Shown here in pieces: positions 21,239-32,672 of a stretch of 64,000 nucleotides of DNA. Each line of letters opens with the position of its first letter. Within the stretch, counting starts at the first letter, position 1. This DNA comes from an uncultured Flavobacteriales bacterium (lineage in GTDB: Bacteria; Bacteroidota; Bacteroidia; Flavobacteriales_D; Crocinitomicaceae), in contig CAIZQH010000003.1 of assembly GCA_903935095.1 (NCBI GenBank), positions 62,001-126,000 of the forward strand, in the 5' to 3' direction. The notes under the pieces were generated by a model. The model ran no database searches. It had not been told where the DNA came from and saw only the letters and a list, made by a program, of their open reading frames with translations. The translations under genes were made by a program, and so were the position numbers.

Positions 21239-23959
21239 TTATTTTGCGAAAGCAAAGATGTCGCTGAACAACTTCGCCAATCTTATTTCGTGTAATTTTT
21301 TTGATCCTTCAGCAGAAGCAGCAGAAGCTGAACGACAAATTCCTTGAATTGGAAGGTGACGCATGCTCATCGCAATGTGTGTCCAAGCCCCCATATTCGA
21401 CGGTTCTTCTTGAGCCCAAAGGATATTCTTCGCCTTGTATTTCGCCAAAATGGCATCAATTTGAATTTGTGGCAAGGGATAAAGTTGCTCCACACGCACA
21501 AACGCCATGTTTTTCACTCCTAGTTCCTCTGCTTTTACTTTCAATTCATAGTAGAATTTCCCACTACAAAGCACCACTGTATCAACTGTTTTTACATTTG
21601 CTGTCGGATCATCCAATACTTCTTGGAAGGAACCGCTAGCTAATTCTGCGAGGCTAGATGTGGCAGCAGGATAACGAAGTAACATTTTAGGTGAAAAAAC
21701 AACCAACGGTTTTCTAAATTCCCGAATCATTTGTCTTCTTAAGAGGTGGAAGTGATTGGCGGGAGTTGAGGTATTGACAATTTGCATGTTTAAGTCTGCA
21801 CATTGCTGTAAAAATCGTTCCATTCTTCCAGAAGAGTGTTCGGCTCCTTGTCCCTCATAACCGTGTGGAAGTAACATCACTAGTCCACTTTGCGTTGCCC
21901 ATTTGTCCTCTCCAGCAGAAATGAATTGGTCGATCATGATTTGTGCCCCATTAAAGAAGTCTCCAAATTGTGCCTCCCAAATGGTTAAAGAGTTTGGTGT
22001 AGCTAGGGAATATCCATATTCGAATCCAAGAACGCCATATTCAGATAAGAGTGAGTTGTAAATCGAGAAGTTCGCTTGTTTTTCAGCAAGTAAATTCAAG
22101 GTTTCGATTTCTTCTTCGGTGTCTTCTGTTTTTACGACAGCGTGACGGTGAGAGAATGTCCCACGTTCAACGTCTTGTCCAGAAATACGAACGGGATGTC
22201 CTTCGGTTAATAAGGTCGCATACGCTAACATTTCCGCAGAACCCCAATCCAACTTGTCGTCTTTGAATGCATTCAAACGGTCATCAAAGATTTTTGCAAT
22301 TTTTCGAAAGTACTTTTTTCCTTCTGGAAGCGTGGATAATTTAATCCCCAACTCTAACAGTTTCTTTTTATCAAAGCCTGTTTTTGGCGAAGCATCAAAA
22401 TCTTTTTGAGTACCATGTCGGTATTTATCCCAAGTCAAACTTAGGAAATCATACACCAATGCTTTTTCGTTTTTACGAGAAGCTGTGAATTCATCCTCCA
22501 AGAATTGTTGGAATTCTTCCTCGATTATTTTTGCTTCATCTTTAGATAAAATCGCTTCTCGTTCAAGCTGTTCTAGGTAAATATCTTTCGGATTCGGGTG
22601 TTTTGCAATAATGTCGTACAACTTCGGTTGCGTGAATTTTGGTTCATCCCCTTCGTTGTGCCCATATTTGCGGTAGCATAGCAAATCAATAAAAATATCG
22701 CGGTGGAATTGTTGTCTATATTCCATGGCAATTTCGATGGTTTGCACCACTGCTTCGATGTCATCTCCATTGACGTGGAAAACGGGACACAAAGTAGTTT
22801 TCGCCACATCTGTACAATAAGTTGATGAGCGTGCATCCAAATAGTTTGTGGTGAATCCAACTTGATTATTGACTACGATGTGAATGGTTCCGCCTGCACG
22901 GTAGCCATCGAGTTGAGCCATTTGAATGGTTTCGTACACGATACCTTGTCCGGCAATGGCTGCATCTCCGTGAATCAACACCGGACATACTTTGCTTTCG
23001 TCGTGAAATACTTGATCGATTTTTGCTCGAGAGATTCCTTCAACAACTGTACTCATAGCTTCGAGGTGAGATGGATTCGGTGCTAAAGTGAGTCCAATTT
23101 CTTTATCGCCATTCATTTTCACATGGGACGTAAATCCTTGGTGGTATTTCACGTCACCGTCAAAATATCCTTCAAAGTCAAATTGTTTTCCTTCGAATTC
23201 GGAAAAGATGTCACGTGGACGTTTTTCGAAAATATTTGTCAAGGTATTTAAGCGTCCACGGTGAGCCATGCCCATTACGAAATACTCAACACCGAGACCT
23301 GATCCTTTTTGAACGAGTGTATCTAAAGCGGGGATTAAGGCTTCTCCGCCTTCAATGGAGAAACGTTTTTGTCCAACGAATTTTTTCCCGAGAAAAGCTT
23401 CAAAGCCGGATGCTTCACTCAACTTCTTGAAGATTTGAATCTTGCGGTTTTTGTCAAATGAAGGACGATTATTTAATTCTATTTTATTTCGAAACCAATC
23501 GATTCGGTCTGGATCGCGCATGTAGATGTACTCGATTCCAATTGATTGACAATAGGTTAATTCTAAGTGAGCAATGATGTCGCTCAATTTCGCTGCACCA
23601 ATACCAATTTCTTCACCAGCTTGAAAAACTTCGTTTAAATCCGCATCGCTTAATCCGAAATTTGTGATTTCAAGCGTCGGTGTATATTTTCTGCGTTCAC
23701 GAACGGGATTCGTTTTGGTAAAAAGATGTCCACGTGTTCGGTAGCCATTGATAAGGTTTAAAACTTTAAACTCTTTAACATAATTCTCTGGAATCACCCC
23801 TTTGTCCTCAAAATTTGTTTGGGCAAATTCGAATCCTTCGAAGAATTTACTCCAACTGTTATCTACATTCTCTGGGTTCTGACGGTATTGTTCGTACAGG
23901 TAGTCGATGGCATTGACATCGGCGTTTCCCACATAGGTAATTTTATCCATGCGCTTCAT
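21239..23959 (-). CDS. sucA: 2-oxoglutarate dehydrogenase E1
   Basis: 906 aa, E1 signatures ([39 protein letters not shown]). Confidence 0.95.
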   Translation of the reverse strand: MKRMDKITYVGNADVNAIDYLYEQYRQNPENVDNSWSKFFEGFEFAQTNFEDKGVIPENYVKEFKVLNLINGYRTRGHLFTKTNPVRERRKYTPTLEITNFGLSDADLNEVFQAGEEIGIGAAKLSDIIAHLELTYCQSIGIEYIYMRDPDRIDWFRNKIELNNRPSFDKNRKIQIFKKLSEASGFEAFLGKKFVGQKRFSIEGGEALIPALDTLVQKGSGLGVEYFVMGMAHRGRLNTLTNIFEKRPRDIFSEFEGKQFDFEGYFDGDVKYHQGFTSHVKMNGDKEIGLTLAPNPSHLEAMSTVVEGISRAKIDQVFHDESKVCPVLIHGDAAIAGQGIVYETIQMAQLDGYRAGGTIHIVVNNQVGFTTNYLDARSSTYCTDVAKTTLCPVFHVNGDDIEAVVQTIEIAMEYRQQFHRDIFIDLLCYRKYGHNEGDEPKFTQPKLYDIIAKHPNPKDIYLEQLEREAILSKDEAKIIEEEFQQFLEDEFTASRKNEKALVYDFLSLTWDKYRHGTQKDFDASPKTGFDKKKLLELGIKLSTLPEGKKYFRKIAKIFDDRLNAFKDDKLDWGSAEMLAYATLLTEGHPVRISGQDVERGTFSHRHAVVKTEDTEEEIETLNLLAEKQANFSIYNSLLSEYGVLGFEYGYSLATPNSLTIWEAQFGDFFNGAQIMIDQFISAGEDKWATQSGLVMLLPHGYEGQGAEHSSGRMERFLQQCADLNMQIVNTSTPANHFHLLRRQMIREFRKPLVVFSPKMLLRYPAATSSLAELASGSFQEVLDDPTANVKTVDTVVLCSGKFYYELKVKAEELGVKNMAFVRVEQLYPLPQIQIDAILAKYKAKNILWAQEEPSNMGAWTHIAMSMRHLPIQGICRSASAASAEGSKKLHEIRLAKLFSDIFAFAK

Positions 23960-24233
23960 TCCTTTTAAGACGTTACAAAGTTAGCTATTTGATGGTTAAA
24001 TGAAGGAAATATGAAGGAAAGATTAAGATTATTCAAGACATAGCTTTTGTGTGTTTTATTTTCAGTGGTAATTTCGTAAAACCTTTATTATATTAGTATT
24101 CCCTATTGTTTTTACAGGAATGAATAAGGGAAACAATTCTCGAAATATCGCGCATTCTGTCTACAACCCTGTTTAGGTACGCAAAATAAATGCGTAGTAA
24201 TTATAACTTTCAGATAAGTGAAAAAAAGGGTAA

Positions 24234-24265
24234 CAAAAAAAAGGCCCCAATTGGAGCCTTTTTTT
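24234..24265 (-). terminator. terminator downstream of secreted peptidase
   Basis: aaaaaaaaGGCcCCAATTGGaGCCtttttttg inverted repeat with A/T tracts. Confidence 0.8.
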
Positions 24266-24273
24266 GTTTACGG

Positions 24274-25956
24274 TTAATTCTTAATAAATCGTTTTGAAAA
24301 GGGTTGGTTATCAGAGGTAAATCTAATTTGATACATTCCTTGCACTAGGTTTGATGTATTTAGTTTTACGAATGTGTCCGTTGAAATTTGTTGCGAAAGC
24401 AAAATCTTTCCGTTTAAATCAATTATTTCGATGAGCTTTAAGTTTAAGCTGGATTTTGTGAGGTCAACAAACAGCTCATTGTCTGATGGATTCGGGTAAA
24501 TGTTGATGGAATTATCCTCCATTTCCATTAGTCCAACTCCTGAACAAGGGTTTGAAGATCCTGCAAATTGCAAAACTCCAGAATTGGTTGGATCCAACCA
24601 AGGTTTTAATTGACGATTTGTTGCTGTTCCGTTGTTTGTCCAATGAAATGCCATTTTACCGTATTCGTCAGGTGCTGTTTGGGATGTACAATACGATCCT
24701 CCACCTGTCAAAGTTCCGATGACATATCCTTGCGAACCATTGAATAATGGAGAGCCAGAAGAACCACCTTCCGTAACACCATATCCGTTGGTGTTGGCAG
24801 TCCAACTAACGCGCCAATGTGAACCTGAAGCGGATCCCCATTGAGTACTTACGGTATTTCCCGTAAAAGTTGAGATTTTCTTAATGTCTCCAGCTGGATG
24901 GTGAATACAAACACCACCTGTAGTCGCAGTGTTATTTACATTCCATCCGTTCCAATATGCATTAAATGCTGTTGATTTTAATTGTGTGATGATGGTCGCC
25001 TCATTCGTTGCAGAACCGATTTTAACAAGCAAAAAGTCCGAACCAGTATTTCCTCCGCCGTCACCTGCATCTGCGATGCGAAGGCATCCTGTGATGACAT
25101 GACTAGCCAGTGAACCCACCGTTGTTGGATTCGTACATGTTGGCGCTTCGTACCCGAAATAGAATTTCCATTGTGTCATGTTCGACGCAGTTGCATTGAC
25201 ACCACAGTGAAGAGCGGTTAAAAAGTAAGGTTTACAATCTGATGCCGTGTTGTTGATTAACGAACCTGTACAATATCCAGATTGTCCCGCTTCGACAACT
25301 AATATACGTGCTACTCCCCGTTTTTCATCTTGCCAAGGATCTCCAACTGGTGTGCAGTTCACGTTTACTTCACACGGATCAGACTCATTGATTTTTTGCG
25401 CACTTGGATTTCCTGTTGAGCGGTAATTGTACATAATGCGGTCCATGTCAATTTCAGATGGCGTCGTATATTTAGGTTCGATTAGCGTCAAGACTAATTT
25501 GTCACCAAAACACAAGGCTGCATGTTGACGAAAGTGTTCTTGGACATCTCCGGCGGTCATGATTGGATGAACATCTTGTCCTTTCATGTTTTGAACGCGC
25601 AAAGTTGTTCCACCATAGATTTTAAATGTTTCAAACAAGAAACTAATTGCTTCTGCTCCTGGAGCATGGACAATTAATTGCCATTGGCGGTCACCATTTG
25701 ACAAGGTAGACCATATGCCGCTGTTGGCAGTAGTTACGTTTGTTAAACGGGCTACTCCAATGCGGTAAAGCAAACCTTGATGGTCTCTTAATGCGTCTTC
25801 TTCAGCTAATTGCGCGCGATCTGGGGCTTCAACGCTTCGGACAGGAATGTTTTTGGAGAATTCAAATTTGTTGATTGTTGACATATTGGTTTGTCCGAAT
25901 ACATTCGCACTCATCAATAACGCCAATACGAACATGGAGCGTACTAATTTTTTCAT
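24274..25956 (-). CDS. secreted trypsin-like (lysyl endopeptidase-like) serine protease with T9SS sorting domain
   Basis: Triad motifs LTALHCG, GSDFLLVKI, EGGSSGSPLF; CTD NIYPNPSDNELFVDL...FSKRFIKN. Confidence 0.85.
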   Translation of the reverse strand: MKKLVRSMFVLALLMSANVFGQTNMSTINKFEFSKNIPVRSVEAPDRAQLAEEDALRDHQGLLYRIGVARLTNVTTANSGIWSTLSNGDRQWQLIVHAPGAEAISFLFETFKIYGGTTLRVQNMKGQDVHPIMTAGDVQEHFRQHAALCFGDKLVLTLIEPKYTTPSEIDMDRIMYNYRSTGNPSAQKINESDPCEVNVNCTPVGDPWQDEKRGVARILVVEAGQSGYCTGSLINNTASDCKPYFLTALHCGVNATASNMTQWKFYFGYEAPTCTNPTTVGSLASHVITGCLRIADAGDGGGNTGSDFLLVKIGSATNEATIITQLKSTAFNAYWNGWNVNNTATTGGVCIHHPAGDIKKISTFTGNTVSTQWGSASGSHWRVSWTANTNGYGVTEGGSSGSPLFNGSQGYVIGTLTGGGSYCTSQTAPDEYGKMAFHWTNNGTATNRQLKPWLDPTNSGVLQFAGSSNPCSGVGLMEMEDNSINIYPNPSDNELFVDLTKSSLNLKLIEIIDLNGKILLSQQISTDTFVKLNTSNLVQGMYQIRFTSDNQPFSKRFIKN

Positions 25957-26017
25957 GGTTTCATAGTTTGTTGTAATTTCACCTCAAAAATAGAATAATT
26001 TCTTAATTTTCAAGGTT

Positions 26018-26701
26018 ATGTTGCGTGTTTGTTTGGTCGAAGATGAGCAAAGTTTAGTTGAACTGATTTCCCTAAATCTAGAGATTGAAGGATATCATGT
26101 AACTTGTTTTACAGACGGACAAAAAGCTTTAGATGTTTTGTCAAAACCCTTTCATTTTGATTTGATTATTTTGGATGTCATGTTGCCGCACGTGAATGGA
26201 TTTGACATTTGCCGCGAAATTCGAAAACACGACGCCACGCCCATTTTGTTCTTGTCCGCAAAAGGAACCACAGCAGATCGCGTTGCCGGACTCAAACTAG
26301 GGGCCAATGATTACTTGTCTAAACCATTTGATTTAGAGGAATTATTATTGAAAGTACAAATTATGACACAAGGACTTGTGAGTACTGAAGCTCAAAAATA
26401 CATGAAAATCGCAGATTTTCGAGTTGATTTCACCACTTACACGGTACAAGATGCCGAGGGTAATGAGACCCATCAATTTTCTAAGCGCGAAATCGAATTG
26501 TTGACATTGTTTCATGAGAAAGAAGGAAAAGTAATTTCACGAAACGAAATATTGGATAGAGTATGGGGGACAGATCAATTCCCTACCACACGTACCATCG
26601 ATAATTATATTCTTGTTTTCAGAAAGTTATTCGAAGCGGATCCAAAGACACCACAACATTTCTTCTCCATACGTGGAGTAGGATACAAGTTTGTTTCTTA
26701 G
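26018..26701 (+). CDS. OmpR-family response regulator
   Basis: Receiver domain (DLIILDVMLP, FLSAKGTTADRVAGLKLGANDYLSKPF) and winged helix DNA-binding domain (TTRTIDNYILVFRKLFE). Confidence 0.95.
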   Translation: MLRVCLVEDEQSLVELISLNLEIEGYHVTCFTDGQKALDVLSKPFHFDLIILDVMLPHVNGFDICREIRKHDATPILFLSAKGTTADRVAGLKLGANDYLSKPFDLEELLLKVQIMTQGLVSTEAQKYMKIADFRVDFTTYTVQDAEGNETHQFSKREIELLTLFHEKEGKVISRNEILDRVWGTDQFPTTRTIDNYILVFRKLFEADPKTPQHFFSIRGVGYKFVS

Positions 26702-28014
26702 TGCGAGGTAGATCCGATTTTCTCAGGATCGTGTTCATGTTTGAACAGTACAGCGAACAACACCGCCACCACCAAGCAATATCCTGCAAAGGTAATCCAG
26801 GTGAAATGCCAATTGGTCGTACCATTTGCAAAGGTAAAATACCGATCGATGATCCAACTGCTTGCAATGGTTCCGAAGTAGGCACCAAAGCCATTTGTCA
26901 TCATGATGAATAATCCTTGTGCGCTTGAGCGCATGCTGGAATCCGTGGTTGTTTCAATGTACATGGATCCCGAAATCAAGAAGAAGTCAAAGGCCATTCC
27001 GTAAACGATGCACGAAAGGACAATGAACACACTTCCCATTGGAACCATGCCGAAAGCAAAGAAACCGTAACGCAACACCCATGCGAATAAGGCAAATAAC
27101 ATGACCTTTTTCATTCCGAATCGCTTCAAGAAAAAAGGAATGGTTAAGATGAATGCTGTCTCGGAAATCTGAGAAATGGAATAGATAATCGTTGAATATT
27201 TCTCTACAACAGATCCCGAAGGGAATCCACTTAGAAAGGCGTCACCGTACATGTTTGATAATTGTAATGCCGCACCTAGCAACATCGAGAAAGCAAAAAA
27301 CAAAGCCATTTTGTAATTTGCAAACAAGCGAAAAGCATCCAATCCGAGTTGCGAAATCACCGATTTTTTCTCGCTATTTTTGCCCTGAGGGGTACAAGCA
27401 GGAAGGGTAAATGCATAGACCCCTAATAAAATCGCGGTCGCACCTGCAATGACAAATTGCATGGAGTTATCCTTGCTCCCTGTTAAATTTGTTGTCCACA
27501 TAGCCGCAATAAATCCAATTGTTCCCCAGACGCGAATGGGAGGAAAATCTTTGACCACATTGCCATTGTGCATATTAAGAATGCGATAAGAAACAGAATT
27601 GGAAAGTGAAATCGTTGGCATATAACAAATCATTCCTGCAAAAACAACCCAATATAGCACATCGTATTCTGGCATTGATGAAAACACAGAAACATTTTTT
27701 TGAAGGAAATCAAGGTTTGGTATGAGCAATAAGATGACACCATAACAGATATGTAAAATACCATATAGGCGTTCCGCTCGCATCCATTTATCTGCGATAA
27801 TACCAATAATCGAAGGCATTAGTATCGATGACAATGCCAAGGTGGAGAAAATCGCTCCGAATTGACCAAAAGTCCATCCTTTGCCCACGGTACAATACGT
27901 TCCAATGGTCGTTAACCAAGCTCCCCAAACGAAGAACTGTAAAAAGCTCATCGCAGTTAACTTGTATTTAATTGTGGAAATTGAGGTATTAACCGCGTCG
28001 TTTGATTTCATCAC
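26698..28014 (-). CDS. MFS transporter, nucleoside permease-like
   Basis: 12-TM-like protein; MSFLQFFVWGAWLTTIGTY and GTIGFIAAMW motifs typical of nucleoside:H+ symporter-like proteins. Confidence 0.8.
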   Translation of the reverse strand: MMKSNDAVNTSISTIKYKLTAMSFLQFFVWGAWLTTIGTYCTVGKGWTFGQFGAIFSTLALSSILMPSIIGIIADKWMRAERLYGILHICYGVILLLIPNLDFLQKNVSVFSSMPEYDVLYWVVFAGMICYMPTISLSNSVSYRILNMHNGNVVKDFPPIRVWGTIGFIAAMWTTNLTGSKDNSMQFVIAGATAILLGVYAFTLPACTPQGKNSEKKSVISQLGLDAFRLFANYKMALFFAFSMLLGAALQLSNMYGDAFLSGFPSGSVVEKYSTIIYSISQISETAFILTIPFFLKRFGMKKVMLFALFAWVLRYGFFAFGMVPMGSVFIVLSCIVYGMAFDFFLISGSMYIETTTDSSMRSSAQGLFIMMTNGFGAYFGTIASSWIIDRYFTFANGTTNWHFTWITFAGYCLVVAVLFAVLFKHEHDPEKIGSTSH

Positions 28015-28579
28015 GTATTTTAGAAGCTAGTTCATAATCTTCATTGTCAATCGCCTCCGTCAGTTGATTCGAAAGTCCTTCTAAATCAACATCCTTCCAT
28101 TCATTTCCTACTGCGGAAAAAATCGGATCGTCTTCATCTTCATCTTCAAAATCAAATGTATCATCGTTTGCATTTTCAGCACCTCCAACTTCATCCAATA
28201 TTTTACCTAGCGTAAAAATAGGAGCGTTGAAGCGAACACCTATAGCGATAGCATCTGAGGTTCGGCTATCAATTTCCGATTGCTGTCCGTCTTTTTCGCA
28301 AATTAACTTTGAATGAAAGACACCTTCATGAAATTTATAGATTAATACTTCCTTTACGTTTACCCCAAAGGATTTGCAAAAAGATTTGAATAAATCGTGG
28401 GTTAGGGGTCGTGAGGGAACCATTTTCTCTAATTCCACCGCGATCGCTTGCGCTTCAAATCCACCAATAACGATGGGCAACTTGCGTTTTCCAGCTACCT
28501 CAAGTAGGGTCAGGACATATGAGCCAGACTGCGTTTGGCTATAAGCGATTCCTGTAATTTCCAACTTGATTTTCTGCAT
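27989..28579 (-). CDS. bifunctional nuclease (DUF151) family protein with C-terminal UvrB/C-like motif
   Basis: BFN domain (LPIVIGGFEAQAIAVELE; IDSRTSDAIAIGVRFNAPIF) and C-terminal NEDYELASKIRDEI. Confidence 0.88.
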   Translation of the reverse strand: MQKIKLEITGIAYSQTQSGSYVLTLLEVAGKRKLPIVIGGFEAQAIAVELEKMVPSRPLTHDLFKSFCKSFGVNVKEVLIYKFHEGVFHSKLICEKDGQQSEIDSRTSDAIAIGVRFNAPIFTLGKILDEVGGAENANDDTFDFEDEDEDDPIFSAVGNEWKDVDLEGLSNQLTEAIDNEDYELASKIRDEIKRRG

Positions 28580-28606
28580 GTGCGTTGTTTCGAACGAAGA
28601 TACGAA

Positions 28607-29548
28607 TTAATGTTGAGTTGCTTTGAAGCGCTTCACGGCTTCTACTAATCTTGGAACAACCTCAAACGCATCACCTACGACACCGTAATCTGCCGCTTTG
28701 AAGAACGGCGCTTCCTTGTCTGTATTCACAACAACTATCACTTTGGATCCGTTCACCCCTGCTAAATGCTGAATTGCTCCAGAGATTCCAACGGCAATGT
28801 ACAAGTTTGGACGTATAGCCACTCCTGTTTGTCCAACGTGTTCATGGTGAGGCCTCCAACCGATATCCGCAACTGGTCGCGAACAAGCCGTCGCTGCGCC
28901 AAGTGCCGTCGCTAATTCTTCGATCATTCCCCAGTTCTCTGGACCTTTCAATCCACGTCCTGCGGAAACGACTAATTCTGCCTCTGGTAGTGGAATACTA
29001 CCTTCTGGTTTTTTCGTTTCTAGTACCTTAATCGCTGATGTTCCAGCCAATCCATTCGTTTCTTCTACGGAACATGCACTTCCTGTTTTTTCAGGTTGGA
29101 TGCTGTTCGGCAATAAGGAAATAATTTGTTTTGCGCTCGCTACTTTGACGAATCCCACTGCTTTTCCGGAGAATACGTTCACTTTCACGGAGCCATCTGC
29201 TTCTGGAACGGCAATCGCACCCGCAATCAATCCAGCGTTCATTCGAACAGAAAGTCTTGGCGCTACTGCTTTTCCATAAATATCATGCGAGAAAATAACC
29301 GTTGAAGCAGCAACTTGATCAGCTACAGCTGCGATCAAACGCGCTAATTGTTGTGGATCTTCTCCATCTACAGAACGATCTACTAATACTTTTGACGCGC
29401 CGTATTCGCCGAGTTGAGCTAATTGCTCATTCGAAGCGGAACCATTTGTGATCACTGTCACACCGCCACTTAATTTTTTACCGTAAGTCACTGTTTCCAA
29501 AGCTGCTTTGGATAATCCAGTAGTTGAATTGATATATACGAGTACCAT
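28607..29548 (-). CDS. etfA: electron transfer flavoprotein alpha subunit
   Basis: ETF-alpha FAD-binding signature (YIAVGISGAIQHLAGV). Confidence 0.95.
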   Translation of the reverse strand: MVLVYINSTTGLSKAALETVTYGKKLSGGVTVITNGSASNEQLAQLGEYGASKVLVDRSVDGEDPQQLARLIAAVADQVAASTVIFSHDIYGKAVAPRLSVRMNAGLIAGAIAVPEADGSVKVNVFSGKAVGFVKVASAKQIISLLPNSIQPEKTGSACSVEETNGLAGTSAIKVLETKKPEGSIPLPEAELVVSAGRGLKGPENWGMIEELATALGAATACSRPVADIGWRPHHEHVGQTGVAIRPNLYIAVGISGAIQHLAGVNGSKVIVVVNTDKEAPFFKAADYGVVGDAFEVVPRLVEAVKRFKATQH

Positions 29549-29557
29549 GATCTTTTC

Positions 29558-30298
29558 TTAAATTACTTTTGCTTCGTTGTGTAATAGCGCTACAAGCTCA
29601 TCCATGTTGGATGGATCGATCATCTTTACAGATGATTTCGCATTTGGCATAATGTAGGAAACGTAACTGCTTAAATCTGCAACTGCTTCAGCAGGAATCA
29701 CCGTTAAAGGTTTTGTTCTAGCCGCCATAATTCCACGCATGTTTGGAATGCGTTGTTCTGCCATCCCTTTTGCACACGAAACAACTGCCGGTGTGGAAAC
29801 TTCTACCACTTGCACACCACCAACGATTTCACGTTCTAGGGTCAATTTTGTTCCGTTTACATCTAATTTAGTTGCCAAGGAAACAAAGGGAAGATCCATT
29901 GCTTCAGCAATCATTCCACCTACTTGAGAACCATTGTAATTGATGGTTTCTTTTCCAGTCATCACTAAGTCAAATCCTTTTGCTTTCGCATAAGAAGAAA
30001 TCTGCATCGCTACGAAATACGCGTCTTTTGGATCTGCATCGATACGTACAGCTTCGTCCGCACCAATCGCTAAGGCTTTACGGATAATGGATTCATCCGC
30101 CGCTGTTCCAACAGTGACGATGGTTACATTTCCACCGATGGTTTCCTTTAACTCAAGCGCACGAACAAGTGCATACCACTCATCATATGGATTAACAATA
30201 TATTGAACTCCATTTTCATCGAACTGCGTACTGTTGTTTGTAAACGCAATCTTAGATGTGGTATCTGGAGCTTTACTGATGCAAACCAAAATATTCAT
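29558..30298 (-). CDS. etfB: electron transfer flavoprotein beta subunit
   Basis: ETF-beta sequence (NILVCISKAPDTTSKI; VNPYDEWYALVRALELKE); adjacent to etfA. Confidence 0.95.
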   Translation of the reverse strand: MNILVCISKAPDTTSKIAFTNNSTQFDENGVQYIVNPYDEWYALVRALELKETIGGNVTIVTVGTAADESIIRKALAIGADEAVRIDADPKDAYFVAMQISSYAKAKGFDLVMTGKETINYNGSQVGGMIAEAMDLPFVSLATKLDVNGTKLTLEREIVGGVQVVEVSTPAVVSCAKGMAEQRIPNMRGIMAARTKPLTVIPAEAVADLSSYVSYIMPNAKSSVKMIDPSNMDELVALLHNEAKVI

Positions 30299-30376
30299 GT
30301 TCTAATCTTTTAAAAGTGATGCAAATTTAAGGAAATAAATCTACCAAAGTTGGAGATTTTTCTTCGTGAAATAAAT

Positions 30377-31285
30377 TTAATAATTCAATGCGAGTGCGAA
30401 CAATACTGCAGAGAAAAAAGTCAACAAGGCTACTTTTTTTAATTCCGGATCCAGACTTGCTGGCACGGAGGTCAAAAATACTTTCTTCAAGTGAATGAAG
30501 AGCAATACACTAGGAATCAAGGATAAAAAAAGAATGAAATTGTCTATCGTAATGGCCAACAAATAAACGGTGGACCACCACGTTAAGGCGCCACCAATGA
30601 TTAAGAAGGCGTGATAGATCTTTCCTTTTTTAAATCCCAGTTGAACAATCAAGGTGTTTTTTTTTGATTTTCGGTCGTTTTCAATGTCGCGTAAGTTGTT
30701 CAAGTTTAACACAGCGGTGCTCCAGAGTCCGATGGTGATGGATGGAAAAAGAACCAGCCATTCAAAGCCTAATCCATATAACTGAAATACACCCATGACA
30801 CTCACTAATCCAAAGAATATAAAGACCATGAGATCGCCGAGTCCACGGTAACCGTAGGCATTTTTCCCAACGGTGTAGGTAATGGCTGCAAGGACACATA
30901 ATCCAGCTAAAACCAAGTAAATAAACAAGGCTTGAGAACTTAAATTTTTCGCACTGATGTAAATTAAAGAGATGGCGGATAGGATCGAAATCAAAGCAGT
31001 GATGAAAATCCCGACTTTCATTTCTTTCTGGGAAAGTAGTCCCGCTTGAATCGTACGTTTTGGTCCAACGCGGTTATCGTTATCGGCACCTTTTTGACTA
31101 TCGCCCAAGTCGTTCGCGAAATTGGAAATGACTTGAAATCCGATGGTTGTGAGCATGGCCAGTGAAAAAATGAGTCCATCCCATTTTCCCAAAACGGCTG
31201 CTAGGCCTGAGCCAACAATGATTCCAGAAACGGAAAGCGGCAATGTTCTCAACCGTGCAGCGTTTAACCAAGCTTTTATTTTCAT
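30377..31285 (-). CDS. menA: 1,4-dihydroxy-2-naphthoate polyprenyltransferase
   Basis: UbiA-family motif NFANDLGDSQKGADNDNRVGPKR and NLRDIENDRKSKKNTL. Confidence 0.92.
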   Translation of the reverse strand: MKIKAWLNAARLRTLPLSVSGIIVGSGLAAVLGKWDGLIFSLAMLTTIGFQVISNFANDLGDSQKGADNDNRVGPKRTIQAGLLSQKEMKVGIFITALISILSAISLIYISAKNLSSQALFIYLVLAGLCVLAAITYTVGKNAYGYRGLGDLMVFIFFGLVSVMGVFQLYGLGFEWLVLFPSITIGLWSTAVLNLNNLRDIENDRKSKKNTLIVQLGFKKGKIYHAFLIIGGALTWWSTVYLLAITIDNFILFLSLIPSVLLFIHLKKVFLTSVPASLDPELKKVALLTFFSAVLFALALNY

Positions 31286-31791
31286 GCGTTTTTGCGTTTA
31301 TAAATGGGAACGGTGGAACAAGGTTCACCGTACATCATAGACTGAACAACTCCCTGTACGTGTGTCAACAACGTAACCATCGCGAACTCCGGAGCAGGAA
31401 TGTCGCTACAGCCTTTTACGATGACTTTTCCATCTTGGAAAGGGGCCAAATCAATGGCCGTGATTGCATCCAAAATCAAGGATTTTTCTAATTCCAGTTG
31501 ATTTCCAACCACGACTTTTTTGGCGATGGATTGCAGTGCCGAAGCGACTAACATGTAGGCCCACGTTGGAACGATGGCATCTGCGGAACAGTAAATAAAA
31601 ACGGCTTTATTTTCGTACGATAGCCAATCGTTTTCTTTGATCCACGTACGAAAATCTTTTTCTTTCAATACTAGTCCCTGCCAAAGTTGTGAAGCTAAGT
31701 CGATGCCAACGATGGGAATACGGGGTTTGTAGTCCGCTAGATCCAATTGAATGAGCCCGCTATCTTTTACCTTGTTTTTGATTTCGTTCAT
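31282..31791 (-). CDS. DUF2480 family protein
   Basis: ORF from MNEIKNKVKDSG; matches my recollection of the Bacteroidetes DUF2480 family (VFIYCSADAIVPTWAYMLV). Confidence 0.7.
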   Translation of the reverse strand: MNEIKNKVKDSGLIQLDLADYKPRIPIVGIDLASQLWQGLVLKEKDFRTWIKENDWLSYENKAVFIYCSADAIVPTWAYMLVASALQSIAKKVVVGNQLELEKSLILDAITAIDLAPFQDGKVIVKGCSDIPAPEFAMVTLLTHVQGVVQSMMYGEPCSTVPIYKRKNA

Positions 31792-31889
31792 GATGCAAAG
31801 ATACGCCAAGTTCGAAAACGGATGTCGAATTTTTTCAAGACAGTCTGTCAGTATTTTATCCTAGGCATATCTTTTGACAAAACGTTGCC

Positions 31890-32672
31890 ATGCAGAGTCA
31901 AGCGCCCTTCGAGTCTCATATGAGAAATGCCGTCCCGCCAGCCTTGGTGGTACTCGTGTTGATGTGGTTGTTTTACTGGGCAGATTTTCTCTTTATTTAC
32001 GATTTTCATCAGCTAGGTGTCATACCAAAACAGGTTTCTGGCTTGAAAGGAATCCTTTTTATGCCTTGGATTCACGCACATTCAGATGTGAAGCATATCT
32101 TGAATAACTCAGTACCCGCTTTTTTGTTAATCACATTATTGTTCTATTCATACAAGGAAATCGCGTTAAAGATTGTCTTGTTCAGTTGGTTATTCACAGG
32201 ACTTTTCCTTTGGTTATTCGGACCCAATAACGGCGCGCATCACATTGGCATGAGTGGGGTGATTTACAGCCTTGCTGCCTTTTTATTTACTTCTGGAGTT
32301 CTGAGGAAATACTTGCCCTTACAAGCCTTATCCTTGTTCATTGTCTTTCTTTACGGATCCATGATTTGGGGAATATTCCCAACAAAAGAGCGTATATCTT
32401 GGGAAGGACACCTCAGTGGAATGATTGTCGGAGTGATTTTGGCGTTTATCTATCGTGCGCGTGGACCCCAGCGTCCAAAATACCAATATGAAATCGAAAA
32501 AGAATTGGGCATTGAACCGCCAGATTTGGAAGGAATGTACCTCGAAAAACTACGTTTGCAGGAGGAGGAGTCGCGTCTCAGGGAAGAGGCTATACGCAAT
32601 GTGAGCAGCGAGATTCATGTGCATTATGTCTTCACGAAAAATCCACCGGAGCAGGACAAAAAACCTGACTAG
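31890..32672 (+). CDS. rhomboid family intramembrane serine protease
   Basis: Catalytic GMSG (HHIGMSGVIYSL) and EGHLSGMIVG motifs; multiple TM segments. Confidence 0.88.
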   Translation: MQSQAPFESHMRNAVPPALVVLVLMWLFYWADFLFIYDFHQLGVIPKQVSGLKGILFMPWIHAHSDVKHILNNSVPAFLLITLLFYSYKEIALKIVLFSWLFTGLFLWLFGPNNGAHHIGMSGVIYSLAAFLFTSGVLRKYLPLQALSLFIVFLYGSMIWGIFPTKERISWEGHLSGMIVGVILAFIYRARGPQRPKYQYEIEKELGIEPPDLEGMYLEKLRLQEEESRLREEAIRNVSSEIHVHYVFTKNPPEQDKKPD

